Shown here: piece after piece, positions 43,737-52,444 of the stretch
Numbering within the stretch: the stretch's first letter is position 1
Layout: each line of letters starts with the position of its first letter
Source of the DNA: Corynebacterium guangdongense
GTDB lineage: Bacteria > Actinomycetota > Actinomycetes > Mycobacteriales > Mycobacteriaceae
Direction: 5' to 3'
Assembly: GCF_030408915.1 (NCBI RefSeq)
Contig: NZ_CP047654.1
Coordinates: 682,001-746,000, forward strand
DNA length: 64,000 bases
The notes under the pieces: generated by a model
Database searches by the model: none
What the model saw: the letters and a program-made list of their open reading frames with translations, nothing else
Told to the model about the DNA's origin: nothing
Position numbers and translations under genes: made by a program

Positions 43737-46700
43737 GCCACACGCCATCTCCGCCGTTCTGCTCTCCCAGGTCCTCCACGGCGCCGACCGGCTGCCGACC
43801 GAGCAGCAGGCCGCCGTGACCTCGGCCGAGCCGGGGCCGATGCTCGTCGTCGCCGGCGCCGGCGCGGGAAAGACGGAGACCATGGCCTCGCGGGTGGTGT
43901 GGCTCGTCGCCAACGGCTACGCCACCCCGGACCAGATCCTCGGCCTGACGTTCACCCGGAAGGCCGCCCAGGAGCTGGGGCAGCGCATCCGCCGCCAATT
44001 CCGCACCCTGGCGGGCAGCCCCAAGGTCCGCGACCTCGACCCGAGCGGCGAGCTCGCCGAGATGCTCACGGCGCAGGCGCCGACGGTCTCGACCTACGAC
44101 TCCTACGCCGGTCAGCTCATCCGCGAGTACGGCCTGCTCGTCCCAGTCGAGCCGGACGCCCGCCTCATCACCCAGGCGGAGCTCTACTCCATCGCCCACC
44201 GGGTCGTCACCGACTACCGCGGACGGCTCTCCGCCACGCAGACGGTCGGCACCGTCACCGAGAAGCTGCTCAGACTCGTCACCGAGCTGGACAATGGACT
44301 CGCCGACGTCGCCGACGTGGCCGCCGACTCTGAGGCGCTGGCCGACGCCATCTTCGACCTGCCCAAGGTGGGACGCCAGGGCAAGGAACCCAACGCGGCG
44401 ATGAAGAACTGGGCGGACACCCAGCGCCAGCGCGTCGACTACCTGCCCCTGGTGGCGGAGCTCAAGAAGGAACTCAGCCGCCTCGGCGTGGTCACCTTCA
44501 ACGAGCAGATGTCCGTCGCCGCCCGCCTGGCCCGCGACCACGGCCACGTGCGCGCCGGGCAGCGCGGCCGCTTCCGCGTCGTCATGCTCGACGAGTACCA
44601 GGACACCTCCCACTCCCAGCGAGTCCTGCTCTCGAGCCTCTTCGGCACCCCGGACTACCCGGAGACGCCGGAGCCCCAGCCGGACCCGACGCTGACGGTG
44701 ACCGCCGTCGGCGACCCGATGCAGGCGATCTACGGCTGGCGCGGCGCCACCGTCGAGAACCTCGAGGAGTTCGTCAACGATTTCCCCACCGCCCTGACGC
44801 CCGCGCCGAAGAAGGAGTTGACCACCTCCTGGCGCAACCCGGGCACCGTCCTGCAGCTGGCCAACGCCGTCTCCGAGCGCGTCTTCGGCGGCGGGCCGCG
44901 TCCCGTCGCCGAGCTCGAACCCCGCGCGGGCGCCGGCCCCGGCGAGGTGGCCCTCGGACTCTTCGCCGAGGCAGAGGACGAGATCGCCTTCGTCGCCGAC
45001 CGCATGGCCGCTGAGTTCCAGCAGGCCCAGGCCGAGGGGCGGGCCTTCAAGGGCGCGGTCCTGGTGCGCAAGAACCGGCATTCGCAGCCGATCGCCCAGG
45101 CCCTGGCCGAGCGCGACATCCCCTACGAGATCGTCGGACTCGGCGGGCTCCTGCTGGTCCCGGAGGTGGCGGACATGGTGGCGCTGGCGACGATGCTCAT
45201 CCGCCCCGGTGACAACCGGGCGGCGTTGCGCATCCTCTCCGGCCCCATCGTCGGCCTGGGACTCGCGGACCTCATGGCCCTGCAGGCCCGCGCCCGCAAT
45301 CTCACCGGTACGCAGGAGCGCCCCCGCTACCCCGAGGATCCGGTGGAGCGGCTCAAAGCACAGCTGGCGGAGGTGACCGCCTCGCCGCCGGACCAGGTCG
45401 CCGGTCTCACCGACGCCATCGCGGATCTCGGCGAGCGCTCCCGCTACAGCGAGGAGGCCGTCGAACGCCTCGAACTGCTCTCCGCCCGCCTTCGCCACCT
45501 GCGCAGCTACTCCTTGAGCAAGACCCTGGCCGACCTCTTCGTTGACATCGACGCCACCTTCGGGATCCGCACCGAGGTGCTCGCGCACAACGGGCCGGGC
45601 GGGGCGGTGCACCTCGACCAGTTCCTCGCCACCGTCGGCGCCTATCACGGCGACAGCCTCACCGCGCTGCTGGACTACTTCGACCTGGCCGTCGAGATGG
45701 AGGACGGCCTCGAGGCCGGCGAGGTGGTCGTGCGCTCTGACCGCGTCCAGATCCTCACCGGGCACAAGGCCAAGGGCCTGGAATGGGACGTCGTCAGCGT
45801 CCTGCACGCCGACGCCGGCACCTACAAGGCGCAGGCGTCGACCTTTCTCACCAACGTCGACAAGCTCCCCGACGCCAGCGAGGCCACCGGCGTCGACACC
45901 GAGGGCGCGGGCGACCGCAAGGAACTCGAGGACAACGGCAAGGCCTTCATCGCCAAGGACAGGGCCAACGTCGCGGAGGAGAACGCGCGCCTCTTCTACG
46001 TGGCCGTCACCCGTACCGAGCGGGTCCTGACGGTCACCGCCAGCGGGGAACCCTACGAGTATCTGCAGCTGCTGGCGGACACCTCCCCGGCCAGCGTCGT
46101 CGTGTGGGAAGGCGGGGAAGAGGAGGAAGACGCTGACCCGGACGCCGGGGGCGTCGACACACTCGCCGCGCAGGTCGAGTCCGCCCAGTTCCCGGCGCTC
46201 GAACTCCGGCCCGAGGTGAAGGCCGGCGCCGAGCTGGTGCGCGCGGCCATGACCGGGCTGCCGGCCCAGACCGCCGGCGAGACCTTTGATTTCTGGGAAC
46301 GTGAGGTCGACGCCCTCATCGAGGAGCAGCGCGCCCTGGCCGCCCCGGAGATTGAGGTGGAACTGCCCGCCGAGCTGACGGCCACCGATCTGGTGATGAT
46401 CAAGTCCGATCCGGTGCAGTTCGCCCGTCGGCAGCGCCGGCCGGTCCCTTTCAAGCCGAACACCTACGCCAAGCGCGGCACCGCCTTCCACCAGTGGCTG
46501 GAGGACAGCTTCGGTCAGCGGGGGCTCCTGGACGAGGAACAGCTGCCCGGGCTGGACGAGGAGGTCGTCGACGCGGCGGACCTGGAGGAGCTGAAGGAGG
46601 CGTTCCAGTCCAGTGAGTGGGCGGAGCGCACCCCGGTGCACGTCGAGCAGCCCTTCGAGGTCCGCATCGGAGACACCATCGTCCGGGGCCGGATGGACGC

Positions 46701-46968
46701 GATCTTCCGCTCCCCGGAGGGCCGGTGGATCGTCGTGGACTGGAAGACCGGCCAGCGTCCCCAGGGCGCACAGCTGCGCGCCGCCGAGATCCAGCTGGCC
46801 GTGTACCGCGAGGCCTGGCGACGCATCGTCGGGGTCGACGAGGACGTCGCGGCCGCGTTCTTCTACGTCCGGCAGGGGGACACCTTTGCGCCGAGGACAC
46901 TTCCGGACGGGGCGGAACTGGCCGCTCTGCTGAACGTGTCCACGGGCAGGAGCGCCGGGGACCGATGA
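43729..46968 (+). CDS. adnB: AdnB subunit of AdnAB helicase-nuclease
   Basis: 1079-residue UvrD-family motor with C-terminal RecB-like nuclease; in mycobacteria AdnB is the lead motor. Walker A GAGAGKT (43-49) is intact, as are TFTRKAAQEL (Ia), LDEYQD (about 287-292, II), GDPMQAIYGWRG (III) and YVAVTRTERVL (VI). The nuclease part contains GRMDAIFR and VVDWKTGQRP near residue 1000. The accessory domains between motor halves are of normal length. It is translated directly from the adnA overlap, giving equal amounts. Confidence 0.95.
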   Translation: MPKPHAISAVLLSQVLHGADRLPTEQQAAVTSAEPGPMLVVAGAGAGKTETMASRVVWLVANGYATPDQILGLTFTRKAAQELGQRIRRQFRTLAGSPKVRDLDPSGELAEMLTAQAPTVSTYDSYAGQLIREYGLLVPVEPDARLITQAELYSIAHRVVTDYRGRLSATQTVGTVTEKLLRLVTELDNGLADVADVAADSEALADAIFDLPKVGRQGKEPNAAMKNWADTQRQRVDYLPLVAELKKELSRLGVVTFNEQMSVAARLARDHGHVRAGQRGRFRVVMLDEYQDTSHSQRVLLSSLFGTPDYPETPEPQPDPTLTVTAVGDPMQAIYGWRGATVENLEEFVNDFPTALTPAPKKELTTSWRNPGTVLQLANAVSERVFGGGPRPVAELEPRAGAGPGEVALGLFAEAEDEIAFVADRMAAEFQQAQAEGRAFKGAVLVRKNRHSQPIAQALAERDIPYEIVGLGGLLLVPEVADMVALATMLIRPGDNRAALRILSGPIVGLGLADLMALQARARNLTGTQERPRYPEDPVERLKAQLAEVTASPPDQVAGLTDAIADLGERSRYSEEAVERLELLSARLRHLRSYSLSKTLADLFVDIDATFGIRTEVLAHNGPGGAVHLDQFLATVGAYHGDSLTALLDYFDLAVEMEDGLEAGEVVVRSDRVQILTGHKAKGLEWDVVSVLHADAGTYKAQASTFLTNVDKLPDASEATGVDTEGAGDRKELEDNGKAFIAKDRANVAEENARLFYVAVTRTERVLTVTASGEPYEYLQLLADTSPASVVVWEGGEEEEDADPDAGGVDTLAAQVESAQFPALELRPEVKAGAELVRAAMTGLPAQTAGETFDFWEREVDALIEEQRALAAPEIEVELPAELTATDLVMIKSDPVQFARRQRRPVPFKPNTYAKRGTAFHQWLEDSFGQRGLLDEEQLPGLDEEVVDAADLEELKEAFQSSEWAERTPVHVEQPFEVRIGDTIVRGRMDAIFRSPEGRWIVVDWKTGQRPQGAQLRAAEIQLAVYREAWRRIVGVDEDVAAAFFYVRQGDTFAPRTLPDGAELAALLNVSTGRSAGDR

Positions 46969-46984
46969 TGGCGGCGGCGGGCAC

Positions 46985-46990
46985 TATGCT
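46985..46990 (+). promoter_or_regulatory. -10 hexamer TATGCT upstream of cglK
   Basis: TATGCT lies 47 nt before the channel start, with an AAGAGGAGGGG Shine-Dalgarno in the leader. Confidence 0.4.
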
Positions 46991-47037
46991 TGTCGGCGTT
47001 CCACATCGCAGCACCGACGCAGAAGAGGAGGGGTCGT

Positions 47038-48111
47038 ATGGCGCCCAGGTTCCGTGAGCGTTTCCGCGGGGACATCGAACTCAGCGACCTGCCCGACCAC
47101 GCGCTGGTCGACGTCATCGGGATCCCGAACGCCGGCGCGACCAGCCCGTGGGCGCTGATCGCCCGACGCTTCTTCTACGCCGCGGTCATCGTCCTGTTCG
47201 TCGCCCTGATCGCCTACTTCGACCAGGAGGGCTACTCCGAGGAGCTGACCTTCCTCGACGCGCTTTATTACGCCTCGGTGTCGGTCTCGACGACCGGCTA
47301 CGGTGACATCACCCCGGTCACCCAGCAGGCCCGGCTGATCAACATTCTGCTGATCACCCCGGCCCGCCTCGCCTTCGTCATCCTCCTGGTCGGTACGACG
47401 CTGAGCGTGCTGACCGAGAACTCCCGAAAGTCCCTGCAAATCCAGCGCTGGAGGAAGACCGTGCGCAACCACACCATCGTCATCGGCTACGGCACCAAGG
47501 GCCGCTCGGCGGTCACCGCCCTGCTCGCCGACGGTCTCTCGCCCGCCCAGATCGTCGTCATCGACCCCGACCGCACCGCCCTCAAGCGGGCGGAGCAGCA
47601 GGGGCTGGTCACCGTCCACGGCTCGGGAACCAAGGCGGACGTGCTCAAGATCGCCGGCGTTTCCCGGGCCCGCGCCGTGGTCATCGCGCCCTCCAGCGAC
47701 GACACCGCGGTGCTGCAGACGCTGTCGGTCCGCGAACTCGCCCCCAGCGCGATGATCGTCGCCAGCGTGCGCGAATCCGAGAACCAGCATCTGCTGGAGC
47801 AGTCGGGCGCCGATTCGGTGGTCATCTCCTCGGAGACGGCCGGACGGTTGCTCGGCCTGGCCACGGTCACTCCGACCGTCGTGGAGATGATGGAGGATCT
47901 GCTCAGCCCGGACGAGGGCTTCTCCATCTCGGAGCGCGCCATCGGCGAAGACGAGGTCGGGGCCAACCCCCGCCACCTGGCGGACATCGCCCTCGGCCTG
48001 GTGCGGTCCGGGGAGCTCTACCGCATCGATTCCCCCGAGGCCGAGGCCGTCGAGCCCGGCGACCGGCTGCTCTACATCCGGCGCACCCCGGGTGAGAAGG
48101 GGCGGGACTGA
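47038..48111 (+). CDS. cglK: two-TM potassium channel with RCK domain (CglK)
   Basis: 357-residue K+ channel. TM1 lies at about 38-58, then the pore helix and selectivity filter TTGYGD in the SVSTTGYGDITPVT segment, then TM2 at about 95-118. A TrkA_N/RCK domain follows with the Rossmann motif IVIGYGTKGRSAVTALL and a TrkA_C-like end. Matches CglK of C. glutamicum, required for potassium uptake and pH homeostasis. ATG 47038 is chosen for its AGGAGGGG ribosome-binding site; nudC begins 6 nt after the stop. Confidence 0.93.
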   Translation: MAPRFRERFRGDIELSDLPDHALVDVIGIPNAGATSPWALIARRFFYAAVIVLFVALIAYFDQEGYSEELTFLDALYYASVSVSTTGYGDITPVTQQARLINILLITPARLAFVILLVGTTLSVLTENSRKSLQIQRWRKTVRNHTIVIGYGTKGRSAVTALLADGLSPAQIVVIDPDRTALKRAEQQGLVTVHGSGTKADVLKIAGVSRARAVVIAPSSDDTAVLQTLSVRELAPSAMIVASVRESENQHLLEQSGADSVVISSETAGRLLGLATVTPTVVEMMEDLLSPDEGFSISERAIGEDEVGANPRHLADIALGLVRSGELYRIDSPEAEAVEPGDRLLYIRRTPGEKGRD

Positions 48112-48116
48112 TCCCG

Positions 48117-48890
48117 GTGCCGGCCAACCCCACCCGATATTTCCCGGTCGCGCCCGACGGTTTCGTGCTCGTCGACGCCGACGGCCGTCCCGCCTCCGTC
48201 GCGCGGGACCAGCTGACCGCCGTCCTGGAGGGACGCCGGCCCGTGAGCGTCGCCCCGGACACCAGCCAAGATCTGGCCGGTGCCCGGGTCAGCCGAGATG
48301 AACTGGATCAGCTGGCCGCCGCGGCGGGCCTGCGCGCCGTCGACGGGCGCATCTTCGGCTCGGACCGGGCGGTGTCCCGGCTCATCGCGCTGCTGCGCCA
48401 CCGCGACCTCTTCGTCCACGACCCGGCGGACGGCAGCCCCCTGACCTTCGACGAACGCGGGGTCGTCGCCAGCGGGGTCGCCACCCGGCAACTCTTCCCG
48501 CGCATCGACCCGGCGGTCATCGGGCTGGTGCGCCTGGCCGGCACCGACCGGGTCCTGCTGGCCCGCAACCGGCGGGCACGCTTCTACTCCCTCATCGCCG
48601 GCTACGTCGATCCGGGGGAGACCCTCGAGGCCGCCTTCGTCCGCGAGGTGATGGAGGAGACCGGCCGCCGCGCCCAGGACGTCACCTACTGGGGCAGCCA
48701 GCCCTGGGCGGTGACCGGCTCACTGATGATCGGCTTCACCGCGGTCACCGAAGACGAGGACGCCGTCGGCCAGCTCGACGGGGAGCTCGCCGACATCCGC
48801 TGGGTCACCCGGGAGGACGTCCACCGGTTGTCCCTGCCCGGCCCCGGCTCCATCGCCCACCAGATGCTCACCGAGTGGAGGAACGCTTAA
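48117..48890 (+). CDS. nudC: NAD(+) diphosphatase-like Nudix protein (NudC family)
   Basis: 257-residue Nudix hydrolase in the NudC position upstream of uvrD2. The Nudix box GYVDPGETLEAAFVREVMEETG fits GX5EX7REUXEEXGU completely. However, the zinc-ribbon Cys residues of E. coli NudC are absent: the corresponding stretch is FVHDPADGSPLTFDERGVV. The SQPWPFPxS specificity motif reads SQPWAVTGS. Activity on NADH or NAD-capped RNA is therefore uncertain. GTG start close behind cglK, and uvrD2 starts 5 nt after the stop. Confidence 0.88.
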   Translation: MPANPTRYFPVAPDGFVLVDADGRPASVARDQLTAVLEGRRPVSVAPDTSQDLAGARVSRDELDQLAAAAGLRAVDGRIFGSDRAVSRLIALLRHRDLFVHDPADGSPLTFDERGVVASGVATRQLFPRIDPAVIGLVRLAGTDRVLLARNRRARFYSLIAGYVDPGETLEAAFVREVMEETGRRAQDVTYWGSQPWAVTGSLMIGFTAVTEDEDAVGQLDGELADIRWVTREDVHRLSLPGPGSIAHQMLTEWRNA

Positions 48891-48894
48891 ACCC

Positions 48895-50940
48895 GTGATC
48901 GATCTCAACGACCTTGACCCGGACCAGCTCCAGGCCGCCACCGCGCCCCGCGGCCCCGTCTGCATCCTGGCCGGCGCCGGCACCGGCAAGACCCGCACCA
49001 TCACCTACCGCATCGCGCATCTGATCGAGTCAGGTTTCGTCGCGCCGCAGCGGGTGCTGGCGGTGACCTTCACCCGCCGCGCCGCCGGGGAGATGCGTGA
49101 CCGCCTGGCCTCGATGGGGGTCGGCGGGGTGCAGGCGCTGACCTTCCACTCCGCCGCGATGCGCCAGCTGCGCTATTTCTGGCCGCAGTACGCCGGGGAC
49201 CTCCCGTGGCGGATGGTGGACAACCACTTTTCTCTCGTCGGCCGCGCCGTACGCGGGTCCGGACTGGATTCGGGCAAGGAAACCGTGCGCGACCTGCTCG
49301 CCGAGATCGACTGGGCGAAATCCTCCCTCGTCAGCCCCGACGGCTATGAGGCGCAGGTCGCCCGCATCAAGCGCACCCCGCCGGTCGACGCCGCCAAGGT
49401 CGCCGAAGTGTACCAGCGCTACGAGAGCCTCAAGACCACCCCGGACGGGATGCTGCTGGACTTCTCCGACCTGCTGCTCAACGTCGCCGGGGCGCTGGAG
49501 AACTCCACCGCCATCTCGGAGGAGTTCCGCGAGCAGTACCGCAGCTTCGTCGTCGACGAGTACCAGGACGTCAGCCCGCTGCAGCAACGGGTGCTCGAGG
49601 CCTGGCTCGGCCAGCGCGACGACCTCACCGTCGTCGGCGACGCGAACCAGACCATCTACTCCTTCAACGGCGCGACCCCTCAGTTCCTGCTGAACTTCTC
49701 CCGCACCTACGAGAACGCCGTCACCGTCAAACTGCAGCGCGACTACCGGTCGACCCCGCAGATCACGGAGTTGGCCAACGAGGTCATCGGCAAGGCCACC
49801 GGGCGCATCGCCGGCACCCGCCTCAAGCTCGAGGGCATGCGCCCGGACGGGCCGGAGCCGGAATTCCGCGGTTTCGACGACGAACCCGCCGAGGCCCGCG
49901 CCGTCGCCGCCCGGATCCGCGAGCTCCTGGACCAGGGGGTGCGCGCCTCCGAGATCGCCGTGCTCTACCGCATCAACGCCCAGTCCCAGGTCTTCGAGCA
50001 GGAGCTGGCCGAGGCCGGCATCGTCTACCAGGTCCGCGGCGGCGAGGGCTTCTTCCAGCGCGCCGAGATCCGCCAGGCCATCGGCGAGCTGACGCGTGCG
50101 TCGCGCCGCGCCGACCTGCCCGCCGACCCCGTGGCCATCGCCCGGGCGGCCTTCGCCCCGCTGGGCCTGACCGACCGGGAGCCGGACGGAGCCCAGGCAC
50201 GGGAGCGCTGGCAGTCGCTGCAGGCCCTGGTCGACCTCATCGAGGAGATCGTCTCCCACGAGCAGGGCACCGACCTGGGCGGCGTGCTCGCCTCGCTGCG
50301 CCGACGCGCCGACGCCAAACAGCCACCGGTGATGGAGGGCGTCACCCTGGCCACCATCCACGCCGCCAAGGGACTGGAGTGGGACGCGGTGTTCGTGGTG
50401 GGCGTCTACGACGGCATGCTCCCGTACAACCAGTCCATCAAGGCCGGCGACCACGCGATCGAGGAGGAGCGCCGCCTCTTTTACGTCGCTGTGACCCGCG
50501 CGCGTGAGCACCTCCACGTCTCGTGGGCGGCCGCCCGCCAGGAGGGCGGCCAGGCCCGCCGCAAGCGCACGCGCTTCCTCGACGGCGTCGTCCCCGAGGC
50601 GGAGCCTGTCGCCGCGGCCCAGCGAGGGACCCGCGCGACCCGGTGCACCCGCTGCGGGCACCCGCTGGCCACCCCGGCGGAGAAGATCCTCGGCCGCCAC
50701 GAGACCTGCCCCTCCGACGCCGACGAGGAGGTGTTCGCGGCGCTGCGCGCCTGGCGGGCGGAGGCCTCACGGGTGGAGAACGTGCCCGCCTACATCGTCT
50801 TCACCGACGCCGTGCTCATGGCCCTCGCCGAGGCCATGCCGGCCGATCAGCGGGAACTGCTCAACGTGCCCGGCATCGGCCCGGCCAAGCAGGCGAAGTA
50901 CGGCGACGACCTGCTCGCCATCCTCAACCAGTTCCGTTAG
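48895..50940 (+). CDS. uvrD2: ATP-dependent DNA helicase UvrD2
   Basis: 681-residue SF1 3'-5' helicase with C-terminal HRDC domain. Walker A AGAGTGKT, TFTRRAAGEM, VVDEYQDVS, GDANQTIYSFNG and YVAVTRAREHL are all present. A metal-binding element CTRCGHPL ... HETC tethers the HRDC domain (about 600-681); mycobacterial UvrD2 has four Cys where this one has three Cys and a His. UvrD2 is essential in mycobacteria. The GTG start is 5 nt after nudC. The last 4 nt overlap the convergent TOMM-like gene. Confidence 0.95.
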   Translation: MIDLNDLDPDQLQAATAPRGPVCILAGAGTGKTRTITYRIAHLIESGFVAPQRVLAVTFTRRAAGEMRDRLASMGVGGVQALTFHSAAMRQLRYFWPQYAGDLPWRMVDNHFSLVGRAVRGSGLDSGKETVRDLLAEIDWAKSSLVSPDGYEAQVARIKRTPPVDAAKVAEVYQRYESLKTTPDGMLLDFSDLLLNVAGALENSTAISEEFREQYRSFVVDEYQDVSPLQQRVLEAWLGQRDDLTVVGDANQTIYSFNGATPQFLLNFSRTYENAVTVKLQRDYRSTPQITELANEVIGKATGRIAGTRLKLEGMRPDGPEPEFRGFDDEPAEARAVAARIRELLDQGVRASEIAVLYRINAQSQVFEQELAEAGIVYQVRGGEGFFQRAEIRQAIGELTRASRRADLPADPVAIARAAFAPLGLTDREPDGAQARERWQSLQALVDLIEEIVSHEQGTDLGGVLASLRRRADAKQPPVMEGVTLATIHAAKGLEWDAVFVVGVYDGMLPYNQSIKAGDHAIEEERRLFYVAVTRAREHLHVSWAAARQEGGQARRKRTRFLDGVVPEAEPVAAAQRGTRATRCTRCGHPLATPAEKILGRHETCPSDADEEVFAALRAWRAEASRVENVPAYIVFTDAVLMALAEAMPADQRELLNVPGIGPAKQAKYGDDLLAILNQFR

Positions 50941-51818
50941 GGGCGGGGGCCGAGGTAGAAGCACACCGGACACCGGGGATGCGGCTCGAGCCGGTAGCTG
51001 CGCACCACACCGGTGGCGTCGAGTTCGGTGACCGCGCCAGGTACCGGATCCGCCCGCCGCGCGCCGGGCGGTGCGGGCAGGCCCGCGAGCTGGGCCGTCA
51101 GCGTCGCCAGGCAGGCGGCGGTGGCGGCGACGACCGCCGGATCGGGGATCGGGGCCCGGCCGTCGAGCTGGGCGAGCACCGGCCCCCAGGCGGGGTCGGC
51201 GTCGGCCCGGTGCAGATCGACGCACATCGGGCAGGGGCCGGCCCCCTTGAGCCGGACGGGCCCGACCATCCCGTGGGAGTCGAGCACCGCCCCCGACAGC
51301 CACACCGTCCGCGTCCGGGAGAGCACGGGAGCCAGGCGCCGGGAGGCCGGCAGCCGGTCGACGAGCAGCACCGGCGCGGACCTGTGGGCGGCGGCGATGA
51401 AGTGGGCCTCGGATTCGTCGATGACCGGGTGCCGCACCGTCGCCCCGCTGGCCCGCAGGATGTCGGCGGTGGCCCGGGCCAGGGCGGAATCGCCCACCAG
51501 GTAGACGGGCGCCTCCGCGACCCGTTGAAGAACGCGGAAGGCGAGCAGGTCGTCGATGAGGTCGCCGGCGACCGTGAACTCCAGGCCCACCGCGTGCAGG
51601 GAGACGAGCGTCTCGGTGGCGGGGGTGGGGGTGAGCAGCCGCATGAGCACAGCGGCGACGCGGTCGACGTCGACGGCCGGCTGGGAGGGCAGCTCGAAGA
51701 CCCCGGTTCGGGTGGCGTCGAGACCGAACTGGATGGCGCCGGCGTCGCGGATGAACACCTGGATGCCGGGGGCGAGGCGGAGGGTGGCGGAGGCGTCGGT
51801 GGCGATGCTGGCGGTCAT
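50937..51818 (-). CDS. TOMM/ThiF-like cyclodehydratase-partner protein (Rv3196 type)
   Basis: 293-residue protein resembling the E1/ThiF-like partner of YcaO cyclodehydratases. It carries the paired metal-binding Cys of that family: GPCPMCVDLHRADADPAW (about 205-222) and HPRCPVCFYLG at the C-terminus, four Cys for structural zinc. The N-terminal third resembles a leader-peptide-binding winged helix. No YcaO gene or precursor peptide is seen in this window, so it is an orphan here. The ATG at 51818 has GAAGAGACGAG upstream. Same location as Rv3196 near uvrD2. Confidence 0.75.
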   Translation of the reverse strand: MTASIATDASATLRLAPGIQVFIRDAGAIQFGLDATRTGVFELPSQPAVDVDRVAAVLMRLLTPTPATETLVSLHAVGLEFTVAGDLIDDLLAFRVLQRVAEAPVYLVGDSALARATADILRASGATVRHPVIDESEAHFIAAAHRSAPVLLVDRLPASRRLAPVLSRTRTVWLSGAVLDSHGMVGPVRLKGAGPCPMCVDLHRADADPAWGPVLAQLDGRAPIPDPAVVAATAACLATLTAQLAGLPAPPGARRADPVPGAVTELDATGVVRSYRLEPHPRCPVCFYLGPRP

Positions 51819-51860
51819 GGCTCGTCTCTTCTCGTGGGAGGCCGTGTCGGGGCCCTTGGC

Positions 51861-51866
51861 TACTAT
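51861..51866 (+). promoter_or_regulatory. -10 hexamer TACTAT, leaderless
   Basis: TACTAT, seven nt, then the ATG at 51874. It excludes the in-frame ATG at 51865, which lies inside the hexamer. Confidence 0.5.
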
Positions 51867-51873
51867 GACTGCC

Positions 51874-52437
51874 ATGACTGACCCCTCGGTTCCCGGCGAG
51901 ACCGAAAAGATAGAGATCATCCGCTCCGCCCGGCGCAAGCGCACCACCCAGGCGCGCCTGGAGGGGGACCGGATCGTCGTCCGCGTCCCCGCCGGCCTGA
52001 GCCCGAAGGAAGAGTCGGAGGCGGTGGCGTCGGTGGTCACCAGGCTGCGCAGGAAGACCCGTCCGGCGTCCGTCTCCGACGCGGACCTTCAGGAGCGGGC
52101 GCATCGCCTGAATCGGGAGGTCCTGGAGGGGAGGGCGACCCCGGGCTCAATCCGGTGGGTCAGCAACCAGAACAAGCGTTGGGGCTCGTGCACGATCTCG
52201 ACGGGTGACATCCGCATCAGCGACCGGCTGCAGCACGTGCCGGGATACGTCCTGGATTCGGTGATCGTGCACGAGCTGGTGCATACCTTCGTCCCCGACC
52301 ACAGTCCGCGCTTCCACGCCTGGGCGGATCGAGCGCCGCAGGTGGAGCGGGCCGCCGGCTACCTGGAGGCGTACCAGCGCTGGGGAGGGTTCGGAAACGA
52401 CGCGACCCCGGCCGGGGAGCCGGGGTCGGTGGACTGA
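51874..52437 (+). CDS. YgjP/WLM-like metallopeptidase (M48-like)
   Basis: 187-residue protein with the zinc motif HELVHTFVPDH in the VIVHELVHTFVPDHSPRFHAW segment; HExxH plus a downstream His/Glu gives a zincin site. The N-terminal half has the IRSARRKRTTQARLEGDRI strand typical of the YgjP-like family, and RWGSCTISTGDIRI lies before the helix. Members act in protein quality control or are uncharacterised. ATG 51874 with leaderless promoter. It is convergent with the DUF2342 gene. Confidence 0.88.
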   Translation: MTDPSVPGETEKIEIIRSARRKRTTQARLEGDRIVVRVPAGLSPKEESEAVASVVTRLRRKTRPASVSDADLQERAHRLNREVLEGRATPGSIRWVSNQNKRWGSCTISTGDIRISDRLQHVPGYVLDSVIVHELVHTFVPDHSPRFHAWADRAPQVERAAGYLEAYQRWGGFGNDATPAGEPGSVD

Positions 52438-52444
52438 GCGGGGC

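Noticed and set aside
40992..43913. Very long minus-strand open frame (973 codons) opposite adnA
   Set aside because: It is a GC-bias shadow; the sense strand encodes AdnA with known motifs and the antisense frame has low-complexity Val/Gly/Asp/His content and no start signal.
43726..46641. Minus-strand 971-codon frame opposite adnB
   Set aside because: Same shadow effect as above; AdnB on the plus strand is fully supported.
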